Shown here piece by piece: positions 18,606 to 27,518 of a DNA stretch of 49,657 nucleotides. Every line of letters starts with the position of its first letter. The first letter of the stretch is position 1. The notes below the pieces were generated by a model that saw nothing but the letters and a program-made list of their open reading frames with translations, was not told where the DNA came from and did no database searches. The position numbers and the translations under genes are program-made. This DNA comes from DASRQK01 sp964436635 (GTDB taxonomy: Bacteria > Bacteroidota > Bacteroidia > Sphingobacteriales > Sphingobacteriaceae). The DNA lies in the NCBI GenBank assembly GCA_964436635.1, contig CAYTDM010000017.1, forward strand, positions 1-49,657. Reading direction: 5' to 3'.

Positions 18606-20259
18606 ATGTATACTTTCGGAATTGATTTCGGAACTGACTCTGTACGAGCAGTTCTTGTGAATGCATTGAATGGAGATGAAATAGCAGTTGCTGTCCAAGA
18701 ATATCCCCGTTGGAAAGCGGCATTGTATTGCGATCCAACCCTCGATCAATATAGACAACATCCCTTAGACTATATTGAAAGCATGGAATTAGCGATCAAA
18801 CAATGTGTACAGACCATTGGCCCTTCAAATGCACATCAAATAGTAGGATTATCGATCGATACGACCGCATCCACACCCATCGCAGTCGATCGAACAGGCA
18901 TGCCATTATCCCTAAATCCCGAGTTCTCTGAAAATCCAAATGCATTGTTTGTACTCTGGAAAGATCATACAGCGAATAATGAGGCTGTAGAAATCAATGN
19001 NNNNNNNNNACGCAAAAAAATTTGAAACCAACTATCTAAAATATGTAGGCGGCATATATTCGCCAGAATGGTTTTGGTCCAAAATCCTCTATATTAATCG
19101 CACAGATCCAAAAATTAGGGCAGCTGCTTTTACTTGGGTCGAACATTGTGATTGGATCCCTTTTTTATTAACAGGTGGGACAGACGCTACTCAAATCGTT
19201 CGAAGCGTCTGTACAGCTGGACATAAAGCATTGTGGGCAGAAGAATTTGGCGGCTTTCCTCCAAATGAGTTTTTTAAACGTTTAGACCCGTCTTTAGATG
19301 GATTAGTAGACACATTCAAAGGACCTGTTGCTGATGCAGCGACCGCGGTAGGCACTTTATCTGCAGCTTGGGCGAATCGTCTTGGCCTTAGCACAGAAGT
19401 GAAAGTAGGTGTGGGAATGATAGATTGTCATATGGGTGCTGTCGGAGGACAAATTGAACCCTATTATTTAAGCAAAGTCATTGGCACCTCCACCTGCGAC
19501 ATATTAATCGCACCTGCAAAAGATTTAACGTCTGTATTAATTCCTGGAATTTGCGGTCAAGTTACGGGATCAGTCGTGCCAAATTTCATTGGATTAGAAG
19601 CAGGTCAAGCAGCTTTTGGCGATATTTATGCTTGGTTTAAAAACTTACTATTATGGCCAGTTAAAAATATAAAATTACAAGGCTCGAATGAAATTCATGA
19701 TCAATTGTTGAGGGAATTAGAGTCGCGCCTGCTTAAAACTTTAAGTGAAGAAGCGTCAAACATTCCACTGACTGAAGAATTAGAATGGGCAGTTGACTGG
19801 TGGAATGGCCGGAGAACGCCATTTACAGATGCCTTTCAGAAAGGTTCCATCCATGCTTTGAGGCTTGGAAGCGACCCTGTTCGAATCTTTAGGGCACTCG
19901 TGGAAGCAACCCTGTTTGGTTCTAAAAATATTGTGGAACATTATATCGCTAAAGGAATCCCTATTAAAGGAATCATAGCTTTAGGCGGGATTAGCAGAAA
20001 ATCGGATTTTATCATGCAAGCCATGGCAGACATCCTAAATATGCCCATTAAAGTCCATCATTCAGAACAAACCTGTGCTTTAGGCGGAGCGATGTATGCC
20101 GCCACGATCGCTGGGATTTATGCAAATATTGAAGAGGCCATGGAGGCCATGGGCCAAGGATTTGACAAATCCTATCAACCAAATATGGAGCATCACAAAA
20201 TTTACGAGGCACGCTATAAAAAATATAAAATGCACTTCGAAAATTCTCTAAATTTGTAG
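18606..20259 (+). CDS. araB: L-ribulokinase AraB, interrupted by an assembly gap
   Basis: FGGY-family kinase. Before the gap: TFGIDFGTDSVRAVLV (phosphate 1 loop), GLSIDTTASTPIAVD and LFVLWKDHTANNEAVEIN. After it: KYVGGIYSPEWFWSKIL, VEHCDWIPFLLTGG, AGHKALWAEEFGG, GMIDCHMGAVGG, GTSTCDIL and IALGGISRKSDFIMQAMADIL, all typical of ribulokinase. The frame after the Ns is shifted by one relative to that before, but ten Ns is a placeholder and a true gap of 3n bases would restore one reading frame of about 550 residues. It phosphorylates L-ribulose in arabinose catabolism. araA and araD are absent nearby. Confidence 0.9.
19000..19009. other. Ten-N scaffold gap inside araB
   Basis: The ten Ns are flanked by coding sequence in two frames that differ by one base. 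Homology logic (…IN, gap, HAKKF…-like) suggests only a few real bases are missing, so the run is a scaffold placeholder of unknown true length. Confidence 0.95.
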
Positions 20260-20272
20260 AAAATCAAATCAA

Positions 20273-21217
20273 ATGAATGACAATATAAGCTTATTAGTCA
20301 CAGGATCTAACGGTTTATTAGGTCAAAAAATTATAGATCAAGTACTGAGCGATCATCGTCTAAAAAAGCTGCCATCCATTAAGTTAACAGCTGTTTCAAG
20401 AGGGAAAAACAGACACCCGATCCAAGAAGGCTACACCTATATAGATCTGGATCTCTTAGATTTTCATGCTCTACAAAGTTTAATTGATGACATTCAACCC
20501 GACACCATCATCCACACGGCTGCCATGACAAATGTGGACCAATGCGAGGTCGAGCCAGAAAATTGCGAATTATTAAATGTCACCTTAGTAAAAGAATTGG
20601 TAAAAAGTTGCGAAAGAAACGACATCCACTTTATTCACCTTTCTACTGATTTCATCTTTGACGGAGAATCTGGTCCATATGAAGAAGAAGACACACCCAA
20701 CCCATTAAGCATTTATGGTAAAAGTAAATGGGAAAGTGAAAGCAGCCTACAACAAGCTGCTTCCCCATGGACCATCATCCGAACCATCCTCGTTTACGGA
20801 GTTTTAAATGACTTAAGCAGAAGCAATATTGTCTTGTGGGCAAAAAACGCTTTAGAAAATGAACAAAAAATCAATGTGGTAAACGACCAATGGCGCATGC
20901 CCACCCTTGCAGAGGATCTTGCCAACGCTTGTTTGGCTGCAGCCATTAAACGAGCGACCGGAGTCTTCCATGTTTCGGGCCCAGATTTACTAAGTATAGA
21001 AGAAATTGTGCATGAAATCGCTGACTTTTGGCACTTAGATAAAAAACTAATCTCTTCGATTAACACAAGCACCTTAAATCAAGCAGCTGCGCGTCCTAAA
21101 AAAACCGGATTCATTTTAAACAAAGCAAAAACCCTATTAGGCTATGAGCCAAGGAGTTTAGAAGAGGGATTAATGCTTGTAGATCAACAATTAAAAACAC
21201 TTAAGTCAGGAAGTTAA
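20273..21217 (+). CDS. rfbD: dTDP-4-dehydrorhamnose reductase-like SDR (RfbD family)
   Basis: 314 residues. Rossmann motif VTGSNGLLGQKI (~7-18), TIIHTAAMTNVDQCEVEPE (typical of RfbD), LSTDFIFDGESGPY, and YGKSKWESE with the catalytic Tyr-x3-Lys (~147-151). The enzyme family reduces dTDP-4-keto-L-rhamnose to dTDP-L-rhamnose, with some members modifying other nucleotide sugars or acting as MAT2B-like proteins. No other rml genes lie in the window, so the exact substrate is uncertain. Starts 13 bp after araB. Confidence 0.8.
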   Translation: MNDNISLLVTGSNGLLGQKIIDQVLSDHRLKKLPSIKLTAVSRGKNRHPIQEGYTYIDLDLLDFHALQSLIDDIQPDTIIHTAAMTNVDQCEVEPENCELLNVTLVKELVKSCERNDIHFIHLSTDFIFDGESGPYEEEDTPNPLSIYGKSKWESESSLQQAASPWTIIRTILVYGVLNDLSRSNIVLWAKNALENEQKINVVNDQWRMPTLAEDLANACLAAAIKRATGVFHVSGPDLLSIEEIVHEIADFWHLDKKLISSINTSTLNQAAARPKKTGFILNKAKTLLGYEPRSLEEGLMLVDQQLKTLKSGS

Positions 21218-21229
21218 TCGGAGCTTCTG

Positions 21230-21260
21230 TTGTCAAATCGATGTTATAATCGCATCTTTG
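21230..21260 (+). promoter_or_regulatory. Promoter of the acyl-CoA thioesterase gene
   Basis: TTG (21230-21232), a 20-bp spacer, and CATCTTTG (21253-21260), one base off TAnnTTTG. The start codon is at 21265, four bases after the -7 box, so the mRNA is probably leaderless. Confidence 0.5.
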
Positions 21261-21264
21261 CATT

Positions 21265-21786
21265 ATGGAACCAAAATTTGCACGGGAATCAAACACCATC
21301 ATGAATGAATTGGTGTTACCCAATGACACGAATACATTAAATAATTTAATGGGTGGTCGTTTATTACATTGGATGGATATTGCGGCAGCGATCGCTGCTC
21401 AAAAGCATTGTAATAATATAGTGGTTACCGCATCGGTAGATAATGTTTCCTTCAAACATCCCATTAAATTAGGAGCTGTAGTCAGCATTGAAGCTCAGGT
21501 TACTCGAGCATTTAAGACATCGGTAGAAGTTCGTTTATCCGTCTCCGCTCACAACATTCCCAGTGGAGAGCGAATCGAATCAAACACTGCTTATTACACT
21601 TTTGTCGCATTGGATCAACAGGGAAATAAAGCAGAAGTTCCGCCCGTTATCCCTGAAACTGAAGAAGAAAAACTTCAATTTGAAAAGGCTTTACAACGGA
21701 GGGAACTTCGATTAGTATTAGCCGGGAAGATGAAACCTCAAGATGCCGGCGAGATAAAATTAATCTTTAACAAGATTGATGCTTAA
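21265..21786 (+). CDS. Acyl-CoA thioesterase, hotdog fold (YciA/BFIT-like)
   Basis: 173 residues. The 4HBT signature is clear: MNELVLPNDTNTLNNLMGGR followed by LLHWMDIAAAIAAQKHC, then VVTASVDNVSFKHPIKLGAVV and the beta-strand RIESNTAYYTFVALD. The Asn (N of NDTN) and Asp (D of WMD) positions match the catalytic pair of this family. It hydrolyses acyl-CoA thioesters in the cytoplasm; chain length is not predictable. It ends 12 bp from the convergent EVE gene stop. A plausible promoter ends four bases before the ATG. Confidence 0.85.
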   Translation: MEPKFARESNTIMNELVLPNDTNTLNNLMGGRLLHWMDIAAAIAAQKHCNNIVVTASVDNVSFKHPIKLGAVVSIEAQVTRAFKTSVEVRLSVSAHNIPSGERIESNTAYYTFVALDQQGNKAEVPPVIPETEEEKLQFEKALQRRELRLVLAGKMKPQDAGEIKLIFNKIDA

Positions 21787-21798
21787 AAGGTTCAGCGA

Positions 21799-22209
21799 TT
21801 AATCGTTCGTTCCTAAAGCAATAATCCGATCAAATTCCGCTGGCAATAGCGGCATCACAGAGAGCCTTCCTTGCCGAACCAACGCAACATTTTGGAGCAA
21901 TGGATCTTTCTTTATTTGCTCCAAGGTAACTGGTCGATCTAAGGTTTGTACAGGTACTAAATCCACGGCCACCCAACGAGGGTCCTCGATGGTTGGATCT
22001 TGGTAGGCTTCTTTTACTACTTTTGCGATGCCTACTACAGACTTTCCTTCATTACTATGATAAAACAAGACTAAATCCCCTTGTTTCATCAATTGCATAT
22101 TATTTCTTGCTTGATAATTACGAACTCCATCCCAAAACGTGCCCTGGTCCTTTAAAAATTGGTCCCAACTATACTTAAAAGGCTCCGATTTTACCAAAAA
22201 ATACTGCAT
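21799..22209 (-). CDS. EVE domain-containing protein
   Basis: 136 residues spanning one EVE (PUA-like) domain: MQYFLVKSEPFKYSWDQF, WDGVRNYQARNNMQLMKQGD (the conserved W-x-G-V-R-N-x-x-A-x-N motif), LVLFYHSNEGKSVVGIAKVV and DPRWVAVDLVP. EVE proteins bind modified bases in RNA or DNA; some are associated with restriction of modified DNA, but a stand-alone copy beside housekeeping genes is most often of unknown role. The gldC start lies 29 bp upstream of it. Confidence 0.9.
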   Translation of the reverse strand: MQYFLVKSEPFKYSWDQFLKDQGTFWDGVRNYQARNNMQLMKQGDLVLFYHSNEGKSVVGIAKVVKEAYQDPTIEDPRWVAVDLVPVQTLDRPVTLEQIKKDPLLQNVALVRQGRLSVMPLLPAEFDRIIALGTND

Positions 22210-22237
22210 AATCTTATCCTATTAATTTTTTATCTAA

Positions 22238-22585
22238 TTATTGAGGCGCATTGATTTCCATCTTTTCAGCAAAGTGCTCACAATAATCCCTTAAATCCCC
22301 TATGACCGCTTCAGCTACCGGGTCGTTTGGCGCAGCGCGCAAAAAGGTGTCCCCCAATGTCTGTAAGGTTTCATAAAAAAAACGCTTCATTTCATCCAAT
22401 GGCATATCTTTCGTCCAAAGATCAATGCGTAATGAATTTTTATATTGGTGATCCCATAAAGCTAAAAACATTGCTTTTGCTGCCAAGGCTTCTTGTTGCT
22501 CACCATCAGTAGACTCCCAAGTTAATTTATCAGGAATATTTTGATCATCTAACTCTACTGTTAATTTTATTTCTGCCGTTTTCAT
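22238..22585 (-). CDS. gldC: Gliding motility-associated protein GldC
   Basis: 115 residues. The small conserved GldC family is recognisable from AEIKLTVELDDQNIPDKLTW, ALWDHQYKNSLRIDLWTKDM and PLDEMKRFFYETLQTLGD. GldC is a cytoplasmic component associated with gliding and the type IX secretion system in Bacteroidota, although it also occurs in non-gliding species; its exact function is not known. No other gld/spr genes lie nearby. It points to Bacteroidota as the source. Confidence 0.88.
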   Translation of the reverse strand: MKTAEIKLTVELDDQNIPDKLTWESTDGEQQEALAAKAMFLALWDHQYKNSLRIDLWTKDMPLDEMKRFFYETLQTLGDTFLRAAPNDPVAEAVIGDLRDYCEHFAEKMEINAPQ

Positions 22586-22670
22586 ATTTTGACGCTATAT
22601 AGTACTATGATAATTTTCTACTTTTATATTTTTAAACTTAAGACAGTTAGAGCCCAATTAATTGAGGCAA

Positions 22671-22720
22671 AACCTAATTAAATCAGCCAGGACCTAATTA
22701 AATCAGCCAGGACCTAATTA
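22671..22720. repeat. 20-bp direct repeat at the 3' end of a small membrane-protein gene
   Basis: The 20-bp unit AATCAGCCAGGACCTAATTA occurs twice in tandem (22681-22700 and 22701-22720), with a partial 10-bp copy before it (22671-22680). The gene at 22698-22952 ends within the repeat; its stop codon comes from one unit's TTA (TAA on the minus strand). Confidence 0.85.
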
Positions 22721-22952
22721 AAAAAGCCACTGCCCCCACCAAGACCAAGAACACGATCTGAATTAACCAAACCCGCTCGATCGTTTTAATAAACACCCTA
22801 AAATATTGATCTGCTATTACTAAAAATAATAAAAGCAAACCTAAAACCCAAACTTTTGACCCTGCAAGTATCCCATCCATTCCATCCCAAATCCACCATG
22901 AAATAAGTGCCGCTGTCAATAAATTAATCGGAGTTATTCTCAAGGATTTCAT
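22698..22952 (-). CDS. Small hypothetical membrane protein (84 aa)
   Basis: Three hydrophobic segments: ITPINLLTAALISWWIWDGM, VWVLGLLLLFLVIADQYFRV and VWLIQIVFLVLVGAVAFLI, so three inner-membrane helices are likely. Not assigned to a family. The ATG overlaps the DEAD-box gene stop by one base (TAATG), so it is translationally coupled to the helicase. Its last residues and stop lie inside a 20-bp tandem repeat, so the C-terminus may differ among relatives. Confidence 0.7.
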   Translation of the reverse strand: MKSLRITPINLLTAALISWWIWDGMDGILAGSKVWVLGLLLLFLVIADQYFRVFIKTIERVWLIQIVFLVLVGAVAFLIRSWLI

Positions 22953-24286
22953 TACTTTTTCTTACGAAAACTCTTATTAGAACGATCGTTTCGCTTTTTT
23001 GACGAACCGGGATTTGAACTAACTTTTAAAAATTTTGCATGCTTTTTCTCGTGGAATGCTCCTTTAAAATCCGGATTTTCTTTACGCTTTTGTCCATCTA
23101 TCTCACGTGCGATTTCCTGCCGCTCTTTGAACGGAGTTTCATCAATATAAACGCCTTCTGGAATCATTTCCACAGGAATTTTTTGACGAATCAACTTCTC
23201 AATCGCATTTACGTAATACTGCTCTGCTGGATTACAAAAAGTAATGGCATCCCCTTTCATTGAGGCACGCCCAGTTCGACCAATTCGGTGTACATAATCT
23301 GAAATCACAATCGGTACATCGAAATTAATAACATGACTCACATTAGAGACGTCCAAACCCCTCGCAGCCACATCGGTAGCAACCAATAATCGGATTTCTC
23401 CTGATTTGAATGCAGTCATGGAGTTAATACGCGTATTTTGCCCCTTGTTTGCATGTATTACCCGCACTTGTGCAGTCCCAAACTTTCTTTCCAGAAAATT
23501 AAATATTTGATCAGCGACCACTCGAGTTCTACAAAACACGATACAACGAGTGAACGTTTCATCGTGCTCAAGCAGGTGATTCAATAAATTAATTTTAGTT
23601 TTATGGTTAGGCACATAATATAATTTTTGTGCAACCGTCTCGGCTGGAGTTGCCTGTTCATCCACAGCAATCACCGTTGGGAATGCTAAAAAATCTCCAG
23701 CTATCTTTTTCACCAAATCGCTCATAGTCGCTGAAAACAATAGATTCTGACGCTTTCTTGGCACTACTTCCAATATTCTATGAAGCTTACCAATAAAACC
23801 CATGTCCATCATTTTATCCGCTTCATCCATGACTAACACCTTTAATGTTTTCGTCACGATGTGCCCTTCCAAATACAAATCCAAAAAGCGCCCTGGTGTA
23901 GCCACTATGATGTCCACCCCTGCAGCCAATTGTTCGATCTGAGTTTTAGGGCCCAGTCCACCATACAGCACAACGGTTCTTAAATCCAAATATTTAGATA
24001 ATAACACAATATGCTCATGAATTTGCATAGCTAACTCACGCGTTGGTGATAAAATGAGCGCCCGAGCATGCATACCCTGTGCATAGCCCAATTGTTTTAA
24101 AATGGGCAATACAAATGCCGCGGTTTTACCCGTACCAGTTTGAGCAATACCCATCACATCTTGACCCCCCAAAATTGCTGGAATCGCTTTTTGCTGAATC
24201 GGAGTAGGTTGTTCATACCCCGATTCAGCAATAGCTTCATTTAACTGTTTATTAAAATTAAACTCTTGAAATTTTTGTTGCGACAT
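22952..24286 (-). CDS. DEAD-box RNA helicase, RhlE-like
   Basis: 444 residues. Motifs in order: Q motif GYEQPTPIQQKAIPAILGG, motif I AQTGTGKT (~49-56), PTRELAMQIHE, DEAD at ~152, SAT (LLFSATMSDL), and C-domain motifs VATDVAARGLDV and HRIGRTGRA. The final ~50 residues are Lys/Arg-rich (KKRNDRSNKSFRKKK), an RNA-binding extension common in RhlE/CsdA-type proteins. It remodels RNA or ribosome precursors in the cytoplasm. A consensus -7 box lies four bases before the ATG. Confidence 0.92.
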   Translation of the reverse strand: MSQQKFQEFNFNKQLNEAIAESGYEQPTPIQQKAIPAILGGQDVMGIAQTGTGKTAAFVLPILKQLGYAQGMHARALILSPTRELAMQIHEHIVLLSKYLDLRTVVLYGGLGPKTQIEQLAAGVDIIVATPGRFLDLYLEGHIVTKTLKVLVMDEADKMMDMGFIGKLHRILEVVPRKRQNLLFSATMSDLVKKIAGDFLAFPTVIAVDEQATPAETVAQKLYYVPNHKTKINLLNHLLEHDETFTRCIVFCRTRVVADQIFNFLERKFGTAQVRVIHANKGQNTRINSMTAFKSGEIRLLVATDVAARGLDVSNVSHVINFDVPIVISDYVHRIGRTGRASMKGDAITFCNPAEQYYVNAIEKLIRQKIPVEMIPEGVYIDETPFKERQEIAREIDGQKRKENPDFKGAFHEKKHAKFLKVSSNPGSSKKRNDRSNKSFRKKK

Positions 24287-24290
24287 ATCG

Positions 24291-24298
24291 CAAAGGTA
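24291..24298 (-). promoter_or_regulatory. -7 promoter box (TACCTTTG) at the DEAD-box gene start
   Basis: Minus-strand TACCTTTG ends four bases before the ATG at 24286, implying transcription starts at or beside the start codon. The usual -33 TTG is not evident. Confidence 0.5.
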
Positions 24299-24307
24299 CT
24301 AAAAACC

Positions 24308-24703
24308 TTACGAATCAGTTCCATTTAATTGATTGTTGCTCCCAAATTTAGGCGGAGGCAAAATCATAATTCCATATTTAGTAATGGAATAAGGCTCATC
24401 ATACACATAGCGCCAAACACGACCTTTTGGATCTTCCACCAAATGTGTAAAATACTTTAAATCAAAACCGCAATCTCTTAGCTCCAGCACGGAAATAAAT
24501 TTCCAGCCTTCTTGACGTCTCCGTTGTAAAAAATTTCGATTTCTTTTCATCGCGCGCTCAATCAATCGAAACTTTTCTGACGCAATGCGCTGTGTTCGGT
24601 TATGATAATTAGTTCTGCAATCGCTATCACAAAACTTCTTGTCAATTCTCCCCGCAAGAATTTGCCCGCATTCTTGACAGGTTTTTCTGTTTTCAATTAC
24701 CAT
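24308..24703 (-). CDS. Zinc-ribbon hypothetical protein (Bacteroidota family)
   Basis: 131 residues. The N-terminus holds CQECGQIL and KKFCDSDCRTNYHN, two CxxC/CxxxC pairs (Cys about 9, 12, 24 and 28) forming a probable zinc ribbon close to the DUF2116/ribosomal-protein type. It is followed by a basic helical stretch (LIERAMKRNRNFLQRRRQE) and an aromatic-rich end (GRVWRYVYDEPYSITKYGIM). Similar small proteins are common in Bacteroidota but have no assigned role; nucleic-acid binding is an inference. Lies 21 bp upstream of the DEAD-box gene. Confidence 0.75.
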   Translation of the reverse strand: MVIENRKTCQECGQILAGRIDKKFCDSDCRTNYHNRTQRIASEKFRLIERAMKRNRNFLQRRRQEGWKFISVLELRDCGFDLKYFTHLVEDPKGRVWRYVYDEPYSITKYGIMILPPPKFGSNNQLNGTDS

Positions 24704-24893
24704 TTGAAAATAATTTAGGTAAATAATTGTTAGTAAAAAAAAATAAAAACACTTTCAAAAACATCATGTAACAAATATAATAATTTTCAATACTAATAAA
24801 CAACTATTATTTTATTTTAATTAACTTTTTTAAATTCCTTAACAGTTATATTAATTTATTAGAAATATTACAATATGTCACACTTATTTTTAT

Positions 24894-24901
24894 TACATTT
24901 G
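24894..24901 (+). promoter_or_regulatory. -7 promoter box (TACATTTG) before the GT4 gene
   Basis: TACATTTG fits TAnnTTTG and ends six bases before ATG 24908. It supports 24908, rather than the upstream in-frame ATG at 24875, as the start, because 24875 would lie outside the transcript. No clear -33 box. Confidence 0.45.
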
Positions 24902-24907
24902 GAACAA

Positions 24908-26098
24908 ATGCGTGTTTTAATTATACATAACGAATACCAAAATCCTGGAGGAGAGGACGTTGTATTCGATCAAGAGACCGAAATTCTGCGTGAAATTGGT
25001 GTAACCAAGAAAATCCTGTTTAAAAATGAAACGGGATGGAAAGGATTTATTCAATTTCTCAGCTACCCATTTAATAAGCGCGCCGCAAAAAAAATAACTC
25101 AGGAAATAAACGCATTTCAACCAGACATTATTCATTTCCATAATCTTCATTATGCAATCGGCCCATATGTCATACGGAAGATTCATCGCATGAAGATCCC
25201 CATGGTCATGACCTTACATAACTATCGGTTGATTTGCCCCTCAGCAACCTTATATTATAATGGCCACATTTATACAAATAGTATCCAAGCAGGATTTCCT
25301 TGGCATGCAACCCTTCACGGCGTTCACGAACATTCCATCATTAAAACAGCTTGGATAGCCCTCACCTATTACATTCATAAAAAGTTAGGCACTTTGAATA
25401 AAATAGACCGCTACCTGGTGTTGACGGAATTTGCTAAAAATCAATTCCTAAAAGCGAATCTGAACATATCAAAGGATAAATTTACCGTCAAACCGAACTT
25501 TATAAAAGAAATCCCAGGATCAGAAACAGTACAGTCCGCTGATCCATCCACCCAAACTCTAACAAAAAATCGAAGCGACGCATTCCTATTTGTAGGACGA
25601 CTTTCAGCCGAAAAAGGCATACAAACCTTACTTAGTGCATTTGAGAACAAAAGCAAACCCCTATTCATAGTCGGAGATGGCCCGTTAAAACACTTGGTAG
25701 AAGCGCATGCGCAAAAACACGAAAACATTCAATATTTGGGCACAAAAACGCCATTAGAAGTTCGCGCCCTCATGCACGAATGCAACGCGTTGATATTCCC
25801 CTCAGAATGGTACGAAGGGATGCCGATGACCATCATCGAAGCGCTCTCAACAGGCACAGCGGTCATTGCAAGCAACCTTGGAGCCATGCAAGAAATGATC
25901 AGCAACGATAAAAATGGGTATTTATTTGAAAAAGGCAACGCTGAAAGCCTGTACCAAACCATCGAACAATGGGATGATTTATCTGATACAGAAAAAAATC
26001 AGATAAGAGCACAAGCGAAAAACCTCTATAATCAAAAATACACAGCAGCACAAAATCGCTCCATGTTAATAGATATCTATCGCCCATTATTGAAATAA
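24908..26098 (+). CDS. Glycosyltransferase family 4 protein
   Basis: 396 residues from ATG 24908 (the upstream ATG at 24875 would add 11 residues). The start MRVLIIHNEYQNPGGEDVV is typical for GT4 enzymes of this group; DIIHFHNLHYAIGPYV and MTLHNYRLICPSATLYYNG lie in the N-domain. The C-domain has FVGRLSAEKGIQTLLSAF, GDGPLKHLVE, FPSEWYEGMPMTIIEALSTG (the EX7E motif) and NGYLFEKG. It transfers a sugar from a nucleotide donor to a glycan or lipid acceptor in the cytoplasm, probably for cell-surface polysaccharide. Donor and acceptor are unknown. Confidence 0.9.
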   Translation: MRVLIIHNEYQNPGGEDVVFDQETEILREIGVTKKILFKNETGWKGFIQFLSYPFNKRAAKKITQEINAFQPDIIHFHNLHYAIGPYVIRKIHRMKIPMVMTLHNYRLICPSATLYYNGHIYTNSIQAGFPWHATLHGVHEHSIIKTAWIALTYYIHKKLGTLNKIDRYLVLTEFAKNQFLKANLNISKDKFTVKPNFIKEIPGSETVQSADPSTQTLTKNRSDAFLFVGRLSAEKGIQTLLSAFENKSKPLFIVGDGPLKHLVEAHAQKHENIQYLGTKTPLEVRALMHECNALIFPSEWYEGMPMTIIEALSTGTAVIASNLGAMQEMISNDKNGYLFEKGNAESLYQTIEQWDDLSDTEKNQIRAQAKNLYNQKYTAAQNRSMLIDIYRPLLK

Positions 26099-26176
26099 AT
26101 TGTAATTATTTTCGCTACAATCCAATTCCATTGCATATTATTGTATATCAAAACATCAAAATCTAACCGAAAAAGA

Positions 26177-27466
26177 ATGAACGCAAACAACCCGAATTCA
26201 AATTCGACGATGGGCCCCATGATTATTATTGGAGCCTTATTTTTTATTTTTGGATTTGTCACCTGGCTAAATGGCCCGTTGATTATTTACGCAAAATTAG
26301 CCTTCAACCTTGACACCTATTCGAAGGCCTTTATGGTAACTACCGCCTTTTACATGGCCTACTTTTTCTTAGCCTTACCCTCTTCCTGGATCTTAGAAAA
26401 AACAGGTATGAAGAAAGGAATGGCATTAGGCCTACTGGTCATGGCGATTGGAACATTTATTTTTGGCACATTTGCTACGCAAAGAAATTACCCTATATCC
26501 TTAGTCGGATTATTCGTAATCGGATCAGGTTTATCCTTATTGCAAACCGCATCCAACCCATATGTCACCATCCTGGGCCCTATTGAAACCGCGGCAAGAA
26601 GGATTAGCATCATGGGAATTTGTAATAAATTAGCCGGGATTCTAAGCCCGATTATCATTTCAGCATTAATTTTTTCTGGCGCAAAGGACCTTGACTTAGA
26701 ATCTCAAGTTGCTCAAGCCGCCACTCAAGCCGAAAAGGATGCCATTTTAGATGGTTTTGCTTCGCAAATCTATATGCCTTACATGGTAATGGCCATTATC
26801 CTTGTAATTTTAGCTGGCTGGATCATTAAATCCGCCCTACCAGACATAGACCCTTCACAAGCAAACGAAGAACCTGTAGGCGATTCCAGCATTAGCAAAG
26901 AAAAAACCAGCATCTTACAATTCCCTCATCTATTATTAGGCGCACTTTGTTTGTTCCTTTACGTAGGGGTAGAAGTAATGGCTGGCGATGCGATCGGTGT
27001 ATATGCATCAGGATTTAACATTCCTATCGGCGAAACCACGATTTACACTTCATTTACATTAGGAGCCATGTTAGTGGGATACATTATTGGTCTCGTTACC
27101 ATTCCAAAAATCATGACCCAAGAGCAAGCACTTAAAATATCTGCTATTTTAGGTGTGGTATTCACATTAGGTGCCTATTTCACCAGTGGGTTTGTATCCG
27201 TAGCATTTGTTGCATTATTAGGCTTAGCAAACGCATTGATGTGGCCTGCAATTTGGCCTTTAGCGATCTCAGGATTAGGAAGGTTTACAGAAAAAGGATC
27301 AGCATTATTAGTGATGGGTATCGCAGGTGGTGCAGTAATCCCTCAATTATTTGGAACACTAAAAGATCACTTTAATTTCCAATTGGTGTTCTTAATTTTA
27401 ATGGGTCTATGCTACCTATTCATCTTGTATTACGCAGGAAAAGGGCATAAAGCAGGGAAACAATAA
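26177..27466 (+). CDS. Sugar MFS transporter, FucP/GluP (glucose/galactose) type
   Basis: 429 residues from ATG 26177 (an upstream TTG at 26141 is disfavoured). About twelve hydrophobic segments. The FucP-family hallmarks are GALFFIFGFVTWLNGPLI near the N-terminus, then QTASNPYVTILGPIETAARR and ISIMGICNKLAGILSPI, and ANALMWPAIWPLAISGLG in the C-half. It is a proton- or sodium-linked importer of glucose, galactose or fucose in the inner membrane. The Asn-rich start and AT-rich upstream are unremarkable. It may be co-transcribed with the DUF2911 gene, 52 bp downstream. Confidence 0.9.
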   Translation: MNANNPNSNSTMGPMIIIGALFFIFGFVTWLNGPLIIYAKLAFNLDTYSKAFMVTTAFYMAYFFLALPSSWILEKTGMKKGMALGLLVMAIGTFIFGTFATQRNYPISLVGLFVIGSGLSLLQTASNPYVTILGPIETAARRISIMGICNKLAGILSPIIISALIFSGAKDLDLESQVAQAATQAEKDAILDGFASQIYMPYMVMAIILVILAGWIIKSALPDIDPSQANEEPVGDSSISKEKTSILQFPHLLLGALCLFLYVGVEVMAGDAIGVYASGFNIPIGETTIYTSFTLGAMLVGYIIGLVTIPKIMTQEQALKISAILGVVFTLGAYFTSGFVSVAFVALLGLANALMWPAIWPLAISGLGRFTEKGSALLVMGIAGGAVIPQLFGTLKDHFNFQLVFLILMGLCYLFILYYAGKGHKAGKQ

Positions 27467-27518
27467 CAATCAACCAATCTATCAGATTAAAGATTATTAA
27501 CATTAAAAAATTAAAACC

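Noticed and set aside
18606..20259. araB as a frameshifted pseudogene
   Set aside because: The frame break coincides exactly with ten placeholder Ns; all sequenced parts look intact.
22238..24703. Defence island (EVE protein near a helicase)
   Set aside because: The helicase is a standard RhlE-type housekeeping protein and the EVE protein is stand-alone; no nuclease, methylase or defence partner is present.
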